Assembly: GCA_021788565.1 (NCBI GenBank)
Contig: JAJYKO010000166.1
Location: forward strand, 1 to 8,778
Reading direction: 5' to 3'
Length of the DNA stretch: 8,778 bases
DNA from: Chloroflexota bacterium
Lineage (GTDB): Bacteria > Chloroflexota > UBA6077
Positions 7,104 through 8,778 of the stretch are shown here, one piece after another (position 1 is the stretch's first letter; each line of letters starts with the position of its first letter). The position numbers and the translations under genes are program-made. Under the pieces are notes generated by a model. It searched no databases. It was not told where the DNA came from and saw nothing but the letters and a program-made list of their open reading frames with translations.

Positions 7104-7889
7104 CTAAAAGTGCACGGCTGTCACGGAGGCAGACCTTGCATCTGCCCCATTTCTTCCGACTGACGCGCCCGCCGCGTCCAGCCTTTTCACCACCCGCGCC
7201 GGGGACCCCACCGCGACGCAGTGCGACGGAACGTCCCTAGTCACCACCGCGTTCGCTCCGACGACGGCGCCGCGCCCGACCCGAACCCCGTCCAGCACCG
7301 CGGCGCCGGCCCCGATCCACGCCCCGTCTTCGATGACTATCCCCTCCCCGGAGATGCCCTGGTCCATCACCGGCCTCGTCACGTCGGCGAAGTTGTGGTT
7401 CACCGCGAGGATCTTCGCCTGGGGAGCGACCAGCACGTAGTCCCCCATGGTCACGCCCCCCTGTCCCCGGATCACCACCGACTCCCCTATGAAGCACCCC
7501 TTGCCGATCTTGATGAAGGCGTGGGGCAGATCGCGAAAGTTGAAGACATGGAACTCGGTGTTGTGCATCACGCAGGTCTCGGCGCCGATCTCGATGCCCG
7601 ACGGACAGGCGTGCAGGTACACCCCCTGGTCCAGAAACACGTTCGCACCCAGCCGGAGGTTCCTCGTGTGGCGCAGACGGACGTGGCACTCTATCGCGGC
7701 GAGGCCGTCCATCCGCATTATGGCCCGGTAGGCCAGCCCCCGGACCGCGATCCCCACTGGGCCGGGCAACCCGCCGAAGAGGGTGGTGAACAACCCCTGC
7801 AGCAGGTAGTCTCCTACGCTGGGGGCCTGTCCCTCCAGGTAGTAGCGCATCCTCTTCAAGCGGCCCTCGCCCTTAATGGACACTGCCAT
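7104..7889 (-). CDS. Left-handed beta-helix (hexapeptide-repeat) acyltransferase, WbbJ/NodL-like
   Basis: A 261-residue protein. After about 65 N-terminal residues come hexapeptide coils (I/V-G-x-x-x-x pattern), for example I99-E-I-G-A-E-T, I128-G-K-G-C-F-I-G, V146-T-M-G-D-Y-V and I184-V-I-E-D-G-A-W-I-G-A-G-A. The coils end in the usual cap: V215-V-T-R-D-V-P, then A226-V-G-S-P-A-R-V-V-K. The loop V163-N-H165-N-F resembles the catalytic-His loop of trimeric O-acetyltransferases. These use an acyl-CoA, usually acetyl-CoA, to acylate sugars of surface glycans. The ATG at 7889 has GAGGAG ten bases ahead and lies 6 bases after the stop of the DMT-type membrane protein, so the two are co-transcribed. 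The C-terminal tail (about 238-261) is Ala/Ser-rich. The sugar acceptor cannot be told, and a part in decorating the RiPP is unlikely but not excluded. Confidence 0.87.
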   Translation of the reverse strand: MAVSIKGEGRLKRMRYYLEGQAPSVGDYLLQGLFTTLFGGLPGPVGIAVRGLAYRAIMRMDGLAAIECHVRLRHTRNLRLGANVFLDQGVYLHACPSGIEIGAETCVMHNTEFHVFNFRDLPHAFIKIGKGCFIGESVVIRGQGGVTMGDYVLVAPQAKILAVNHNFADVTRPVMDQGISGEGIVIEDGAWIGAGAAVLDGVRVGRGAVVGANAVVTRDVPSHCVAVGSPARVVKRLDAAGASVGRNGADARSASVTAVHF

Positions 7890-7895
7890 CCGCGG

Positions 7896-8267
7896 CTAGC
7901 TCCTCGAAACTATGAAGACCCCGAGGCAAATCGTGACTATCCCGAGCCACCGAAGGGACGGAAGGCTCTCGCCCAGAAGGAACGAGGCCAAAAGCGGCGT
8001 GAACGCGTAGCTCAGGGCGACCAGCGGGTACGCGAAGCTGAGCGGCACCCTGGAGAGCACGGTCAGCCACACCACCGCGCTGAAGGCGTAGAGCCCGAGG
8101 CCGCCGATGACCAGCGGGTTGCTCGCCACGCCGAGGACAAGGTGCACGGGCTGCGCAATCGCCCGGGAGTCGATGCGTCCCACCTGGGTCATCCCCATTT
8201 TGAGCGAGAGCTGGCCGCCGACGCCGCACGCCACGGACACCAGTATCAGCGCGAGGGACAGGTTCAC
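7896..8267 (-). CDS. Four-helix DMT/EamA-family membrane protein, ArnE/SMR-like
   Basis: A 123-residue protein with four predicted helices (about 3-22, 50-70, 76-98 and 104-121). Its first segment, L4-A-L-I-L-V-S-V-A-C-G-V-G-G-Q-L-S-L-K, and its G99-E-S-L-P before the last helix are typical of the half-size DMT proteins that include ArnE-type undecaprenyl-phosphate-sugar flippase subunits and small multidrug resistance pumps. Beside a glycan phosphatase and an acyltransferase, a lipid-linked-sugar role is the better guess. I chose the GTG at 8267 because GGGAAAGG lies ahead of it and the helix begins at once. A GTG at 8345 overlapping the upstream stop (GTGA) would add 26 charged residues and is possible through translational coupling. 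ArnE-type proteins often act as pairs, and no partner is seen here. Confidence 0.8.
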   Translation of the reverse strand: MNLSLALILVSVACGVGGQLSLKMGMTQVGRIDSRAIAQPVHLVLGVASNPLVIGGLGLYAFSAVVWLTVLSRVPLSFAYPLVALSYAFTPLLASFLLGESLPSLRWLGIVTICLGVFIVSRS

Positions 8268-8341
8268 ATTACCGGCCTTTCCCGGCTTGTCAGATCCAGC
8301 CAACCTGGCTCCATCCGCCCCATCCTCTTCTCGTGCGTACC

Positions 8342-8778
8342 TCACGCCGCGACCACCGCTTCCCCGAGCAGCAGCTCTATCGCGCTCCTCAGGTCGGGCG
8401 CCACGGCGAACCCGTTCCTGCCGGCAGCCTTGGCCATGGCCAGCTGCTCGCCACCACGGCCGGTCTGGACCAGGATGGCCTTGCAGCCCGCGGCGTGCGC
8501 GGCATCTACGTCGCTCAGCGCGTCGCCGATCACAATCGAGTCCTCTAGATCCACGCCGTGCAGGCGAGCCAGCGACAGCAGCAGGCCGGGCCGCGGCTTG
8601 CGGCAATCGCAGTGCTCCTCCGGGCGATGGGGGCAGTAGGCCACGGCGTCGACGTTCCCGCCACGGCGCCGTATCGCGTCGATCATCCGCTGGTTGATGG
8701 TATCGACGCTGTCCCTGGAGACGAGGCCGCGGTTAACGATCGCTTGATTAGAGATTACGAAGACGTGAACACCGGCCT
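8342..8778 (-). CDS. HAD-IIIA phosphatase, GmhB/HisB-N type (5' end outside window)
   Basis: The last 144 residues of a gene that begins beyond the right edge; the nucleophile Asp motif (D-x-D-G-T type) is not in view. Visible are the second HAD motif I8-S-N-Q-A (numbered from the edge), the zinc-binding C48-P-H50 followed by C56-D-C58, the Lys motif R59-K60-P-R-P-G, and the acidic motif G84-D-A-L-S-D-V-D-A-A. This Cys/His zinc loop is the mark of D,D-heptose 1,7-bisphosphate phosphatase (GmhB) and the HisB N-domain. A stand-alone gene next to glycan genes favours a GmhB-like role in making nucleotide-activated heptose, but the exact substrate is not proven. Its stop is 74 bases ahead of the chosen start of the DMT protein, on the same strand. 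Confidence 0.87.
   Translation of the reverse strand, partial: AGVHVFVISNQAIVNRGLVSRDSVDTINQRMIDAIRRRGGNVDAVAYCPHRPEEHCDCRKPRPGLLLSLARLHGVDLEDSIVIGDALSDVDAAHAAGCKAILVQTGRGGEQLAMAKAAGRNGFAVAPDLRSAIELLLGEAVVAA

Noticed and set aside
7091..7114. TGCAC...GTGCA inverted repeat at the end of the acyltransferase gene as a terminator
   Set aside because: The arms are only five bases, overlap the coding end, and no T-run follows on the minus strand.
7221..8639. Long open frame on the plus strand (472 codons) opposite the acyltransferase and DMT genes
   Set aside because: It is antisense to genes with clear family motifs, its translation is Pro/Arg/His-rich without any recognisable domain, and long antisense frames are expected at this G+C.

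Overview
This is a high-G+C bacterial window (well over 60% by eye) in which every gene I can support reads on the minus strand, so transcription runs from the right edge to the left edge. The organism cannot be fixed from sequence alone. A Tat-type signal, a heptose-type HAD phosphatase and high G+C would suit a Chloroflexota/Thermomicrobia-like, actinobacterial or proteobacterial host; I hold this loosely.

The right part (about 7104-8778) is a small surface-glycan-like module. It holds a GmhB/HisB-N-type HAD phosphatase cut by the window edge, a four-helix DMT/EamA (ArnE-like) membrane protein, and a left-handed beta-helix (hexapeptide-repeat) acyltransferase. The last two are nearly abutting.

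The centre and left (754-6979) look like a complete biosynthetic cassette for a ribosomally made, post-translationally modified peptide (RiPP). In transcription order it holds: a 58-residue Cys-containing precursor peptide with a very strong ribosome binding site (6803-6979); an HPr-kinase-like P-loop protein (5763-6680); a first radical SAM/SPASM enzyme (4563-5759); a PqqD-like recognition protein (4268-4561); an S26-type serine peptidase with Ser/His/Asp-like motifs (3772-4287); a second radical SAM/SPASM enzyme (2612-3775); and an ABC-2 exporter ATPase and permease (1551-2612 and 754-1557). From the kinase onward the genes are separated by 0-3 bases or overlap (ATGA and TGATG junctions), so this is a translationally coupled operon. 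The precursor sits 122 bases ahead of it and probably has its own promoter.

The inferred pathway is as follows. The PqqD-like protein binds a W-x-x-P-x-L motif in the leader and presents the peptide to two related radical SAM enzymes, which install C-S or C-C links in the Gly/Asn/Cys-rich core. The kinase may phosphorylate the peptide, whose last residue is Ser. The S26 peptidase may remove the leader, and the ABC-2 pair may export the product. The cassette has no lasso cyclase, LanM/LanB or C39 protease in the window. Its gene content recalls, from memory, the SynChlorMet-type cassettes (PqqD-like plus two rSAM/SPASM plus kinase-like), but I cannot confirm membership.

The left edge (1-665) carries the start of a further gene: a twin-arginine signal followed by an extreme Thr/Ser/Gly/Pro low-complexity region that runs off the window. 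A 14-bp perfect palindrome (740-753) lies between it and the permease gene.
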